From Bacteriovoracaceae bacterium UBA7317 (lineage in GTDB: Bacteria > Bdellovibrionota > Bacteriovoracia > Bacteriovoracales > Bacteriovoracaceae): a stretch of 39,315 nucleotides of DNA. The stretch spans positions 1-39,315 of the forward strand of contig DKQD01000053.1 of NCBI GenBank assembly GCA_002474345.1. The letters run 5' to 3'. Below the pieces are notes generated by a model. That model was given only the letters and a program-made list of their open reading frames with translations. It was not told the origin of the DNA and searched no databases. The translations under genes and the position numbers were made by a program. This document shows, in pieces, positions 9,201 through 17,551 of this stretch. Position 1 is the stretch's first letter. Each line of letters begins with the position of its first letter.

Positions 9201-10239
9201 CATTTTTCTTAGGTCATTAAATCAGAAGGGAATTCCAACTAAAAATGTGATTGAAGTATTGGAAAAAATATTTCAGGTTGAAAGGCAAAAAGTCTTAAAA
9301 AAACTTTTAATTCAAAAAAGCATTTCAAAGCAAATTAATGAAATGTATTTTGAATTTAAAAAAGGTATAGGTGAGGAAAATATTAAATCTTTAAAGTCGT
9401 TTTTGAAACAAGAAAAAATTCCTGTTTTAGATATAATTGAGTGGGTTTCAGGCTGTCGTTATTCTTCAGGTATTAACTATTTAAAGAATCTTGATATAAT
9501 TCAAGGCCTTAATTATTTCTCTTCATTTTATGATGATCAAGAAAAACAAATTAAACCAAAAACATACGAAGTTTTAGTTAAAAATTTTAATGATTCATTT
9601 GATTATTTGTTTAGCCTTATTGAAAAAGGAAAAAAGTTTGATTTAGAAGATTTAAATAAGAGCTTTGATAAATTACTTTATCTTCCTATTAAATATTCTT
9701 TTTTAAAGTTTGGACCCGTTGTAAAAGATGTCTCTAAATCCTTGGGAAAAAAAGTTAAGTTTAGAGTTGTGGGTGATGAGGAAAGTCTAGAAAAAGAGAG
9801 ATTAGGTCTTTTGCAAGATGCCCTTACTCACCTTGTCAGGAATTCGATAGATCATGGTATAGAAGTCCCATCTTTAAGATCTCTAAATGGTAAAGATGAA
9901 ATGGGTGTAATTGAAATTGAATGTTTGAAAAAAAGTGAAAGTATTTTGCAAATTATACTTAAAGATGATGGTGGAGGTATTGATATCAATAGAATTTGTG
10001 AAAAAGCTATCAAAAATAATGTAATGACTAAAGATGATCTAATTAATATGAGCGATAAAGATAAATTGGAATTAATTTTTCTTCCTAACTTTAGTACAAA
10101 AGAAGAGGTCTCAGAAATTTCTGGCCGAGGTGTTGGGATGGATGTTGTTAAGAAAAATATAGAGATTCTAGGGGCTGAACTAGAGGTTGTTTCCAATAAG
10201 GATAAAGGGACGCAATTTATTATAGAGCTCACTCTTTAA
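6289..10239 (+). CDS. Giant 7TM-DISM sensor with three Hpt-like segments and CheA-type ATPase
   Basis: A 1316-residue membrane sensor kinase. In order: signal/anchor (about 12-35), extracytoplasmic 7TMR-DISMED2-like sensor (about 40-190), seven-helix DISM block (about 193-395), coiled coil (400-445), PAS-like domain (about 450-570), then three Hpt-like helices centred on HTVKGTAR (His641), SHNLKGLSRG (His779) and LHSKAFDLG (His885). A CheA P3/P4-like end carries the N box RNSIDHG (Asn1185), G1 DDGGGID (1226-1232) and G2 SGRGVGMD (1278-1285). The chain stops right after the ATPase: there is no CheW-like P5 domain and no receiver. A start at the ATG at 6322 would fit the signal sequence better than 6289. 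No partner regulator is adjacent. Its ATPase end resembles the decayed fragment at 2341-2760. Glycan or small-carbohydrate sensing is common for DISM domains, but the ligand here is unknown. Confidence 0.88.
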   Translation: MMFTGVFKKRKMIFYFIKNIFIFCLIFLILGDAWGYIQLNDQKETYQAWKDIKIFEDKNGELKLEEFIKKRSELDFKSERKKIPNFGINPSTFWVEFRLKNKSKINDWFLVLDYHYLDHVNFYKFVDGKWKVFRTGDRKLFKEREIEHRGFVFKIKPGNDSIYFLKLKSRGSIQIPLRIYSPTEFYKSEASTNYGFGIFSGFFVVMIFYNLFVYFSTKNISFIHYVFFLTSILLLLMGMNGFGYQYIYPFSPFLQNRGIPLIGLFVLISWGLFSKSYLNFKDGMPRLSLALNAFLYGALVFLFLSPLFSYTFLLKYSLMLFLVEALIVVPGVLLKVKEGYRPSYFYIVAFGVFIVGAVFKVLNNLGMVPSIFIFTQGLYIGASIQVVLLALGLADIINSLKKDALQKAEKLAIAKVQLEEANSNLEEKVKKRTLDLSKALNDISNLLNNMKQAVFTVDKSGMILSPVSRYSEDIFERKVEGLDVFDSLFSSLDKKSEVYSTIKFSFSIIFGADDLQWMMVKDHFPSRLIFRIDDQKEKVLRLSYSPIYNQENLIERVMFVIEDVTEVEKLEKEVEEQKIASLKNVEILQDLASNKKEDLSQFFSSATKIILESIGIAKQMRSQMERQEKLRDVNLLFRHLHTVKGTARVFNLSHISKEAHKVESMIVSIINEGHDSVEFNWDYLNGIVQGMYGLQGQLNEYLKAAKNVFAFEFDDDIKFKQKLHEQLKNFEYLISQLLNDEINLNNPIEKEDLKEFVLNTQRDEKIRNKIIEELLILSHNLKGLSRGMDERILSDTIHRFEGGILLFDQNFSEDNIQEWDDLFFGPLKDINNISYHIYLSSDKLSEFEFKREEFSNLIFDIYEVTQNLLKEDPSVNIPQNIYRLHSKAFDLGIEYIPATLRELYSCYEEKIINKDIILNKLREIWEYLSFIMILENNKIYNEKERIEIVNTLNKEEEIKKIEKLNSDSVLIIFLRSLNQKGIPTKNVIEVLEKIFQVERQKVLKKLLIQKSISKQINEMYFEFKKGIGEENIKSLKSFLKQEKIPVLDIIEWVSGCRYSSGINYLKNLDIIQGLNYFSSFYDDQEKQIKPKTYEVLVKNFNDSFDYLFSLIEKGKKFDLEDLNKSFDKLLYLPIKYSFLKFGPVVKDVSKSLGKKVKFRVVGDEESLEKERLGLLQDALTHLVRNSIDHGIEVPSLRSLNGKDEMGVIEIECLKKSESILQIILKDDGGGIDINRICEKAIKNNVMTKDDLINMSDKDKLELIFLPNFSTKEEVSEISGRGVGMDVVKKNIEILGAELEVVSNKDKGTQFIIELTL

Positions 10240-10355
10240 AGAAATAAACTTCACGATAAGTTACAGAAATAAGAAGGAATTTGGTGCGATGCAGATTTTG
10301 CCAAAAAATAATGTTCCTGATAAGAACTTCTTCTCTGTTTTGAAAGGAGTTTTTT

Positions 10356-11093
10356 ATGCTATTGGATGCAAAAAATAGTCAACAACGGTCCTTAAAAGGG
10401 AAAAATCCGCTTCCCTCTGATTGGATGGATGTTTTGGGAGAGGAATTTCTTAAAGATTACATGGTTAACCTTAGAGCTTTTCTAGCTGCTGAAATTTCTC
10501 AAAAAAAGATTTTGTACCCTCATGGAAAAGATATTTTTTCAGCTTTTGACTTAACTCCCTTTCAAAAAGTAAAGGTCATTATTATTGGTCAAGACCCTTA
10601 CCACGGACCGGGTCAAGCTCATGGTTTAAGCTTTTCAGTAAGGCCAGGTGTTAGGGTTCCTCCAAGTCTTCAAAATATTTACAAAGAACTGGAGTCTGAT
10701 TTAGGTATAAAACCTGTCTGTCATGGATATTTAGAAAGTTGGGCCAAAGAAGGTGTTCTCATGCTTAATAATGTTCTAACCGTTGAGAAAAGCAAGGCCG
10801 GATCCCATCAAAATAAGGGTTGGGAGCACTTTACAGATAAAGTGGTAGAAATACTTAATGAGCAAAAAGAGAATCTTGTTTTTCTTCTTTGGGGGGCCCA
10901 TGCTCAAAGGAAAGGCGAGAAACTTAATAGAAAAAGGCATTTAGTTTTAGAGTCACCTCATCCCTCACCTTTTTCTGCTCATCGAGGGTTTTTGGGCAAT
11001 AAGCACTTTTCTAAGGTAAATCTTTACTTAGATAAAATGGGCCTAAAAAAGGTAGATTGGTCCTTACCCGAGCATGTCTCCGATCATATTTAG
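10356..11093 (+). CDS. ung: Uracil-DNA glycosylase (family 1)
   Basis: Removes uracil from DNA to begin base-excision repair. All key motifs are intact: the water-activating loop GQDPYHGPGQAHGL with catalytic Asp80, the LLLLN-equivalent VLMLNNVLTV, LLWGAHAQRK, and the minor-groove loop HPSPFSAHRGF with His202. The length (245 aa) suits bacterial family-1 enzymes, with a slightly longer N-terminus. An AGGAG lies upstream of the ATG at 10356. The DUF72 gene starts 11 bases after its stop, and the MurG-like gene follows, suggesting one transcript. Confidence 0.97.
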   Translation: MLLDAKNSQQRSLKGKNPLPSDWMDVLGEEFLKDYMVNLRAFLAAEISQKKILYPHGKDIFSAFDLTPFQKVKVIIIGQDPYHGPGQAHGLSFSVRPGVRVPPSLQNIYKELESDLGIKPVCHGYLESWAKEGVLMLNNVLTVEKSKAGSHQNKGWEHFTDKVVEILNEQKENLVFLLWGAHAQRKGEKLNRKRHLVLESPHPSPFSAHRGFLGNKHFSKVNLYLDKMGLKKVDWSLPEHVSDHI

Positions 11094-11104
11094 ATAGGCA
11101 TTAA

Positions 11105-12022
11105 ATGAAATTTGGAAAAGTTCATAATATTGAGGGCATTAAATTTAATTTACCTTTTAATTTTAATGGGGATAATGAATGTTTTCTTAAAGGCTTAAAT
11201 ACAAAAGGAAATGTAAAAACTAAAATTTTTTTGGGGTGCCCGGTTTGGAGAGATAGAAGTTTTATTGGAAAAATCTATCCTAAGTTAACAAAGGTCGAAG
11301 ATTATTTAACTCTATACGCAGAAAATTTTCAGAGCATTGAGTTAAATTCTACTTACTATGCTCTTCCTTCTAACAGTGCTATTTTGGACTGGTGTGCTAA
11401 AGTCCCTAAAGGTTTTAAATTTTGTCCAAAAATCCCCGGGGCCTTGGCCAATGAAAGAAACTTAGGTGTAGAGGACCCTCTTTTAAAGGACTTTCTTACG
11501 GCAATGGAACTTTTTGGTGAGCACCTAGGGCCACTTCTTCTTCAACTGAACCCTTATTTCGATTTGAGTAGGTGGAAGGCCTTAGTAAAATTTATTCGTC
11601 TTTTTCCTAAAAATATGAAATTAGCGGTTGAGTTCAGGCACCCTGAGTGGTTTTTTTCTAAGAATTTTAAAAAATTAGTAGACCATATGAGAGCTTTTGG
11701 GGTTATTTTAGCATGCACAGATGTCGCGGGACGTAGGGACGTGTGTCATACTGCATTAACAAGCCAACAAGTCATGATTAGGTTTACTGGTAATGGACTT
11801 CATAAAAGTGACTTTAATAGGTCTAAGGAATGGGCACATTTAATTTCAAAATGGCTTGATCAAGGCTTGGAAGAAGCTTTTTTCTTTTTTCATCAACCCG
11901 TTGAGGGTGATTGCGTTGATGTGGCCATGGACTTTGTCAAAAACTTTAAAATAGTTTCTAATAATAAAGAAATAAGATCGCCAGCTTTGTTAAAGGAAAC
12001 TGTTCAATTAGGACTATTTTGA
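11105..12022 (+). CDS. DUF72 (YecE-like) family protein
   Basis: A 305-residue member of the DUF72 family, a TIM-barrel-like fold of unproven function. Seen in order: LGCPVWRDRSFIGKIYP (the usual G-C/T-x-x-W opening), YAENFQSIELNSTYYALP, a W-x-x-x-x-P-K-x-F-x-F-x-x-K-x-P segment, LGPLLLQLNP, AVEFRHPEWF, a segment where the family often has a Y/W-x-R-x-H-G motif, here VMIRFTGNGLH, and FFFHQPVEGD. About 40 residues precede the domain, more than usual, so translation could begin later, but no better start is evident. It lies between ung and the MurG-like gene with gaps of 11 and 16 bases. Conserved aromatic and charged residues hint at a nucleic-acid or nucleotide role; this is inference only. 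Confidence 0.88.
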   Translation: MKFGKVHNIEGIKFNLPFNFNGDNECFLKGLNTKGNVKTKIFLGCPVWRDRSFIGKIYPKLTKVEDYLTLYAENFQSIELNSTYYALPSNSAILDWCAKVPKGFKFCPKIPGALANERNLGVEDPLLKDFLTAMELFGEHLGPLLLQLNPYFDLSRWKALVKFIRLFPKNMKLAVEFRHPEWFFSKNFKKLVDHMRAFGVILACTDVAGRRDVCHTALTSQQVMIRFTGNGLHKSDFNRSKEWAHLISKWLDQGLEEAFFFFHQPVEGDCVDVAMDFVKNFKIVSNNKEIRSPALLKETVQLGLF

Positions 12023-12038
12023 AAAGGAAGCTTTGTTT

Positions 12039-13145
12039 ATGACCAAAAAGGTTGTTGTTTTTACTGGAGGAGGAAGTGGTGGTCATGTCATTCCTGCCAT
12101 TACTTTAATTAAAAACCTCAGGTCAGATTTTCCTTCAGTTTCCGTCCGCTATATTGGTGGAATAAATGGAATTGAGGGTCAACTTATCAGCAATGTTGAA
12201 ATTCCTTATAAGGCAATTTATACGGGAAAGTTAAGGCGTTACTTTTCCATGGAAAACTTTTTTGATATTTTTAAACTTCTTGTAGGAACAATTCAATCTT
12301 TTCTTTATTTGATGAAGTTTTCAAAAAAGAATTGCCTAATTTTTTCCACAGGAGGATTTGTGTCCGTACCTGTTGTCATTGCCGGCTTTTTGACAGGTAA
12401 GAAGGTTTTTATTCATGAGCAGACGAGTCGTGTGGGGTTGGCCAATCGAATATCTTCTTTTTTCGCTGATAAAGTTTTTATAAGCTTTGAGTCTTCTAGA
12501 CGCTATTTTAAAAACGATAAGGTCGTTTTTTCTGGATATCCTTTAAGAGATGAATGCTTTCAGAGTTTCATTAAAAGAGATGAGGTTTGTGGTATTGATA
12601 TTAAGAAAAACGAAAAACCCATTCTTTTTGCAACTGGTGGAGGAAATGGATCTCTTTTGATTAATAACCTAATTTTAAAAAATAAGAAAGAATTACAAAA
12701 ACGCTTTACCATTTTTCATCAAGTTGGAAAAAACTTTAAAAAGGACTTTGAAGCTCTTAATTGTGCTGATTACCAATCTTTTGACTTTTTAGATGAAGGA
12801 ATTGTTGATTTATTTAAGGCGAGCTCAATTGTAATATCCCGTGCGGGAGCTGGGACAGTATCTGAGCTTCTCGCTCTGAAAAAGCCAAGTCTTTTTATAC
12901 CTCTAAAAATTGCCCAAAAAAATGAACAATTTCATAATGCTATGGAAGCAAAGAATACGTGTGGTTCAGAAATTATTGAAGAAGACTTTTTAGACGCAGA
13001 CACTTTTTTCAGAAGCATTTCCAAGCTTGAAAAAAGTGTAGCAGATAGAAGGAACCTGGCTTATAGGGGACCAGGTGTGAAAAAGATGGAAAATAAGGCG
13101 AAAGATCTTATCTTTAATGAAATAGAGAACGCTTTAAAGATATAG
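12039..13145 (+). CDS. murG: MurG-like UDP-GlcNAc glycosyltransferase
   Basis: A GT28-family enzyme that adds GlcNAc to lipid I to form lipid II on the inner face of the membrane. The N-domain begins TGGGSGGHVIPA, followed by STGGFVSVPVVIAG and HEQTSRVGLANR (usual form HEQN-x-x-x-G-x-x-N). The C-domain has the SRAGAGTVSEL nucleotide-sugar loop and IPLKIAQKNEQFHNA. The ATG at 12039 is chosen because AAGGAAG lies eight bases before it; an in-frame TTG two codons earlier has worse spacing. The gene sits with ung and DUF72 and not in a division/cell-wall cluster. Either the dcw cluster is broken up in this genome or this is a second, paralogous transferase; the T-S-R for N-x-x change in the HEQ loop leaves the second option open. 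Confidence 0.85.
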   Translation: MTKKVVVFTGGGSGGHVIPAITLIKNLRSDFPSVSVRYIGGINGIEGQLISNVEIPYKAIYTGKLRRYFSMENFFDIFKLLVGTIQSFLYLMKFSKKNCLIFSTGGFVSVPVVIAGFLTGKKVFIHEQTSRVGLANRISSFFADKVFISFESSRRYFKNDKVVFSGYPLRDECFQSFIKRDEVCGIDIKKNEKPILFATGGGNGSLLINNLILKNKKELQKRFTIFHQVGKNFKKDFEALNCADYQSFDFLDEGIVDLFKASSIVISRAGAGTVSELLALKKPSLFIPLKIAQKNEQFHNAMEAKNTCGSEIIEEDFLDADTFFRSISKLEKSVADRRNLAYRGPGVKKMENKAKDLIFNEIENALKI

Positions 13146-13150
13146 AATAA

Positions 13151-13165
13151 TTCCTTTTTAAGGAA
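13151..13165. terminator. Small hairpin between convergent genes
   Basis: TTCCTT (13151-13156) pairs with AAGGAA (13160-13165) around TTT in the 12-base space between the MurG-like gene and its convergent neighbour, overlapping the neighbour's stop codon. AT-rich and short, so a weak bidirectional terminator at best. Confidence 0.3.
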
Positions 13166-14858
13166 AAGTTCCTATTGTTAGATTAAAGCCATCATAGGAT
13201 TCTTTAACGGTTTTTAGAACATCTTGTATTAACTCAGGAGATTTATCTTTAAGCTCCTCAACGATATCTCGATTAGAAAGGTCGTTGAGAGTGTGTCTAA
13301 AATTAAGTAAAGATAAACCTTTGACGCCAAACCGCTTTGTTCTTTTTAAAATATCATTTGAATATGTTGCTTTAAAGTCCTTGATTGTTGAAAGGTCCTG
13401 ATAGCACTCAAATTTACTGTTTTTGAAATAAAATCTCTGAGTTGCTATAGGTTTAGGTATGCATGTAAACCCTAAAATTTTTTCTAAAAAGAAGACCTGG
13501 CTTTTCTTTTCTGCCTCTTTATTTAGACGAAATGAAATAAGGCTGTTTTTTTTGTCAAATAAAGTAGTAAATGTGAGGTTTTTCTTGAATGAATCTTCTA
13601 GGGATTTTTGTTTAGGTCTTTTTAAATTAATATTTAATCGGTTTATAAAAACTCTCATTTTATATTGATTAAAATATTTATTAACTTTTGATTTTTCCTT
13701 TAGGAAAGGAAAATTTACAAAGCCATCTAAGCCGATCCCATCAGTCATAGTCTCCATATCTATTGGATATAGCCCTATTGGCTCATGCAATTTTACTTTT
13801 TTCCTTTTAAACCTACTGAAAAACTTCTTAACTTTTGATGGTGGTTTTTGTGCTTTTATAACTTGTTTTTTCCAAAGGGAACCAAATTTTATGCTCATTA
13901 AAATTTCATCTTGTTTATTAAAATATTTCGTCAATTCTATTTTAATAAGCTTTTTTCTAGCATGCTGAAACATATTTTGATTATTGACACCTTCTTTGAG
14001 GTAATTGACTGATAAAAACTTTGCCATTGGGGTCTCAACATTTATAGGGAGATTCATCTCGATCCCTGGTTTTAAAACTAAAGGCAAAAGAGTTGGATTA
14101 TTACTTTTCTCAAAGCTAAAAAGTGAGGGAAGGAAAAGGGACAATTTATAAGAACTTCCCTTTTCTTTATCGACTTGCATTTCACAGAGTATAGCAAAGG
14201 GAATAAATAGTGATTGATAGAGTGAGTAAAGATCCTGTAGGTTTTTCTTTCCATCTTTATTAAAGTAAAGGTTTTCTACGTGTTTCCAGAAGAATTCTAA
14301 TCTTTTTTCTAAACCTTGGTTTAATTTGTTTTGAAAGTCTAAAGAAAAAGTAGTTTTTTGGTCCTTATGGACAATATCTCCTGAGGAGATTCTTTTGAAA
14401 GGCCATTTCATGAACCTTGGGAAGAAAACTTCTGACGCTTTTTTTGTTTTTGATATAAGAGGATGATCAGGTAGGCTTTGGAAGTCATCCATATATCTCT
14501 TTTCCATAGGAGCAAAAAGGTATAGAAAGTGTTTTGGCTCTTTTGATTCTGCTTCCCACTTTTTCATTTCAGTTGTAAGGGCCAGATCAAAAAGAGAAAA
14601 AATCCTCAAAAACTGCTGAGATTCTATTTCAGAGGATAACGGGCTGGACAAATATTTATTTCCCGAGCCATTTAAAATCTGGTTTGTCCATATCCCATAG
14701 GACATAGACGAAGTTAATTTATTAAGCAAGTTTATAGCATCTTTAGCAGAGCTAGGTGCCTTAAAGAAATGAGCGTCAGAAGTTTTTCTGAATTTTCCTT
14801 TTGAAGAAAAAGAGAATAAAATTAATGAAATTAAGCAAGTTAGTTTTAAGGTTTTCAT
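13158..14858 (-). CDS. Exported protein of unknown function, partner of the upstream hydrolase-like gene
   Basis: I do not recognise this 566-residue protein. It opens with a Sec-type signal (about residues 1-21, MKTLKL then a hydrophobic run to F-S-S-K-G) and the rest looks soluble, with many Lys/Phe-rich segments and no membrane helix. A basic stretch near residues 345-360 (K-K-F-F-S-R-F-K-R-K-K) and a long C-terminal helical part are visible. Its ATG shares one base with the stop codon of the preceding gene (TAATG at 14858), so the two are translationally coupled and very likely work together. No enzyme motif is apparent. An envelope, periplasmic or secreted role is inferred from the signal only. 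Confidence 0.75.
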   Translation of the reverse strand: MKTLKLTCLISLILFSFSSKGKFRKTSDAHFFKAPSSAKDAINLLNKLTSSMSYGIWTNQILNGSGNKYLSSPLSSEIESQQFLRIFSLFDLALTTEMKKWEAESKEPKHFLYLFAPMEKRYMDDFQSLPDHPLISKTKKASEVFFPRFMKWPFKRISSGDIVHKDQKTTFSLDFQNKLNQGLEKRLEFFWKHVENLYFNKDGKKNLQDLYSLYQSLFIPFAILCEMQVDKEKGSSYKLSLFLPSLFSFEKSNNPTLLPLVLKPGIEMNLPINVETPMAKFLSVNYLKEGVNNQNMFQHARKKLIKIELTKYFNKQDEILMSIKFGSLWKKQVIKAQKPPSKVKKFFSRFKRKKVKLHEPIGLYPIDMETMTDGIGLDGFVNFPFLKEKSKVNKYFNQYKMRVFINRLNINLKRPKQKSLEDSFKKNLTFTTLFDKKNSLISFRLNKEAEKKSQVFFLEKILGFTCIPKPIATQRFYFKNSKFECYQDLSTIKDFKATYSNDILKRTKRFGVKGLSLLNFRHTLNDLSNRDIVEELKDKSPELIQDVLKTVKESYDGFNLTIGTFP

Positions 14859-16786
14859 TAATTATTTTCCTTTTTATAAAGAGCATAAGTTTGAATAATT
14901 GAAAGTAAAAACTCTTTTCGCGGGAATTGGTTTTTAAAACTCAACATAGGATGACTGTTAGGAATTCTTATCGCCTGAGTAAAAGGAATACTCCAGTGAG
15001 ATCCTCTGACTTCTCCAAGATCAATAAATTTGAGGTTTTTTCGGAATTCTTCTGGAATAAGCTTATTTCTTGGAGCGTTGTTAAATTCATCAAAGTGTGG
15101 TTTATCCCAATTTAGATTTAGTTTGTCATAAATTCTTGAGATTTCATTTTCCGTAAATTGTGCTTTTAATGGTCTTGGGTCTAAAAAAAATGATTTAGAG
15201 TCAGGCCAGGTTACTTGAGTATCCATCATTCCATAAGGACTTCTTTCAAATGCTGCAAGAGAAGTTAAATGAAGAAGGAACGAATCCATACTGAACCTTT
15301 TCCAATCAACAAACTGGTTTATATTTTTTACTAAATCATTTCCAAAATCGTAAGATGACCATTCTATGTTAACTTTTTTAAAGAGGTCGGGCCGTATTTT
15401 GGGAACTATTTCATTGTTGAATTTATAAGTATTTGAGGAGGAGTCAAATTTGTGAAAAAAGTCTTTAACATTTGTAATGAAAGAAGTTGAAAAGATGGTT
15501 AGGGGAAATTTGAAAACTGAATCATTTAAGTTTTCTAAGTTCCATTTTGCTCTGTATGTTGGCGATTGCTCAATTGCTCCTTTAAAGATAGAAAGTGAAT
15601 CTTCTGAGAGGAAAGAACTCACCTTATCTAATAAAGTTTCAGGTAGATGACCCATTTCTATTTTATAAAGGACTTCTAAGAGTTTATGATATTCGTTTTG
15701 ATTTTTACTTTCGTAATTAATTTTTAAGTCAGCTAAAAAGGTTTTCAAATTTTGGTCGGTAAGAAGCTTGTATAGGTCTTCGTTAGAAGATGTGCCTGTG
15801 ACTTTCATTAGATCTTTTAGGATTAGTTGAAGGCTAAGTGAACCTTGCTGAGGTCCTGATAATGAAAAAACGGCCCGTGTTCTTTTTTGTAAGTCCAGAT
15901 CTTTTTTAAGTAATTCAAGAGCAACAGTTAGACCCTTACTATATCCAATAAAGACTATTTCTTTTTCCTTATAGATTTCAGGCAATGAAGAAATCCACTT
16001 ATTCAATTTTTCTGCATTCATGGCATGAGGACCAAGTGTATCTCCCCACTCGCTTCCCATAGGGTAGACTATGTCCATTTTTATTTGTTTTTGATCTACA
16101 TTGTAGAAGAGTTCGTGAGGTTGAAACCTATTTTCTGCTGGTAAAGGATAATAGATAGGTCTAGACCCGTTGGGTAAGTTTCTTCCATAATAACGGTTAA
16201 TTTCTTGGAGCACACTTTGAAAAGGAGCTTCATCTATGAGGTGGGATCCAAATCCAGAGAGGACAATAAAGAGTGTGTCTTTTAATTCATGCATAAGCCT
16301 TTGCCCAAGAGGGTTTTCAAAGAAGTTTTGTGGATTTATTTGATTAGAGTCTCTTTTATAGTAGCGGTTATAGCTTTTTATAAGGTTTCTTGCCCCTCTA
16401 TTGAATTTAAAGCTGGGTATAGAATGTCTTAATAAATATCGAAACCTTTTTGGTTTAGATAAAAGGCGTTCTCTTGATTCAAAAGCCTGAATCGTACTTT
16501 CACTTTCTCCAATTTTAGAAAAAAGTGTTGGAAAGTCTTCAGGGTTATAATAGAGCGATTGATAGGTTAAAGGCAGGGGGTCTCTTTCTTTGCCATTTAT
16601 TGAGAGTTCCCTCTTTATATTTTTCGCAAATATTTGGGAGAATACTTTTTTCCAGGCCTTCTTTTTTCTTTCCTCTTTCTTTTTAAGGAACTTTAATCGT
16701 ATTTGGCTTTCGCTAGAAGCTAAAGATTCCAAAGAAAGGATTATTAGAAGGCAGCAAGTTATAAGAACTTGACCGGTATGTCTCAT
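14858..16786 (-). CDS. Exported alpha/beta-hydrolase-like protein
   Basis: A 642-residue protein with a signal peptide (about 1-23) and a middle region with the order of an alpha/beta hydrolase: a strand leading to LSGFGSH (near residue 175), the nucleophile elbow FIGYSKG with Ser283, a following strand FSLSGPQQGS, and a late GSHWSIPF giving a candidate catalytic His597. An N-terminal region of about 150 basic, helical residues precedes the core. The elbow G-Y-S-K-G fits G-x-S-x-G. The acid residue cannot be assigned by eye. Substrates could be lipids or esters, but nothing in the sequence says which. It is coupled to the next gene by a one-base stop/start overlap, and an OmpR-type regulator gene lies 99 bases upstream on the same strand. 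Confidence 0.75.
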   Translation of the reverse strand: MRHTGQVLITCCLLIILSLESLASSESQIRLKFLKKKEERKKKAWKKVFSQIFAKNIKRELSINGKERDPLPLTYQSLYYNPEDFPTLFSKIGESESTIQAFESRERLLSKPKRFRYLLRHSIPSFKFNRGARNLIKSYNRYYKRDSNQINPQNFFENPLGQRLMHELKDTLFIVLSGFGSHLIDEAPFQSVLQEINRYYGRNLPNGSRPIYYPLPAENRFQPHELFYNVDQKQIKMDIVYPMGSEWGDTLGPHAMNAEKLNKWISSLPEIYKEKEIVFIGYSKGLTVALELLKKDLDLQKRTRAVFSLSGPQQGSLSLQLILKDLMKVTGTSSNEDLYKLLTDQNLKTFLADLKINYESKNQNEYHKLLEVLYKIEMGHLPETLLDKVSSFLSEDSLSIFKGAIEQSPTYRAKWNLENLNDSVFKFPLTIFSTSFITNVKDFFHKFDSSSNTYKFNNEIVPKIRPDLFKKVNIEWSSYDFGNDLVKNINQFVDWKRFSMDSFLLHLTSLAAFERSPYGMMDTQVTWPDSKSFFLDPRPLKAQFTENEISRIYDKLNLNWDKPHFDEFNNAPRNKLIPEEFRKNLKFIDLGEVRGSHWSIPFTQAIRIPNSHPMLSFKNQFPRKEFLLSIIQTYALYKKENN

Positions 16787-16885
16787 TGCGCAATTCCTAG
16801 AGAAAGAATATTATGTTTTGTAATTTGAGGGGTACCCTACGATAAAGAGATGGAGCGATCAAGAGGGAGAAGAGATAAATTGGTG

Positions 16886-17551
16886 CTAAATTCGAAGAAT
16901 ATAGCCTCTAGATTTGATTGTTTTTATTTGTTTTGAAAATGGTTTGAGCTTTTTTCTTAAATTTGAGAGGTGCGTGTCAATATTTTGGTTTTGGACATGA
17001 ACATCTGGCCATAATAGGTTTGTTATATAGTCTCTGCTAAATATTTTATTGGGGTTTTTAGCAAGGAGTTGAATAAATTTAAACTCAATTGGGGTAAGCT
17101 GAACCTTCTTATCATCTATTTGGGCAAGTTGCATGTCGCAAAAGAGAGTGAAGTTTTCAATTTTTATAGTGTCTTCTTCTGTTGTAGGGCCTTTTTCAGA
17201 AGTCATAATTTTGTTCTTAATTCTTGCAACTAGCTCTGGAATCGAAACAGGTTTTCTTAAAAAATCAACAGCTCCAAGGTTAAGTGCATTTATCATTGTC
17301 TCCTCTGAGGGATCTCCAGTAATGAAAATAATGGGAAGTTTTTTATGAGTCTTCCTTATTTTTCTGAAGAGTTCAAATCCATCAATATTTGGAAGATGAA
17401 AATCTAGGAGAAGAAGATCAGTCTTTGAGTCATTTAAATATTCGAAGAGTTTTAAGGGCTGCTGAATTAACTTGAGTTTAAAGTCCGCCTCTAAGACATC
17501 TTTATAAAGCTCAAGGTTTTCTTCAAGATCATCAACAATTGTTAAGTGCAT
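16886..17551 (-). CDS. OmpR/PhoB-type response regulator
   Basis: A 221-residue DNA-binding response regulator. The receiver domain (1-115) has the acidic pair Asp7-Asp8, the phosphorylated Asp50 in LLLLDFH, the switch Thr78 and Lys100 before Pro101. The winged-helix output (about 125-221) shows LTPIEFKFIQLLAKNPN, IFSRDYITNLLWP, the recognition helix around V-D/N-T-H-L-S-N-L-R-K-K-L and the wing KTIKSRGYIL. No histidine kinase gene is adjacent, so it is an orphan here. The exported hydrolase pair lies downstream on the same strand and is a plausible target or operon partner. Confidence 0.93.
   Translation of the reverse strand: MHLTIVDDLEENLELYKDVLEADFKLKLIQQPLKLFEYLNDSKTDLLLLDFHLPNIDGFELFRKIRKTHKKLPIIFITGDPSEETMINALNLGAVDFLRKPVSIPELVARIKNKIMTSEKGPTTEEDTIKIENFTLFCDMQLAQIDDKKVQLTPIEFKFIQLLAKNPNKIFSRDYITNLLWPDVHVQNQNIDTHLSNLRKKLKPFSKQIKTIKSRGYILRI

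Noticed and set aside
9852..10232. Minus-strand 126-codon frame
   Set aside because: Antisense to the CheA-type ATPase motifs of the large sensor; its Ser/Ile/Leu-rich content is a by-product.
16828..16840. GGGTACCC palindrome upstream of the exported hydrolase gene
   Set aside because: A short perfect palindrome with no loop and no second copy nearby; not enough to call an operator.
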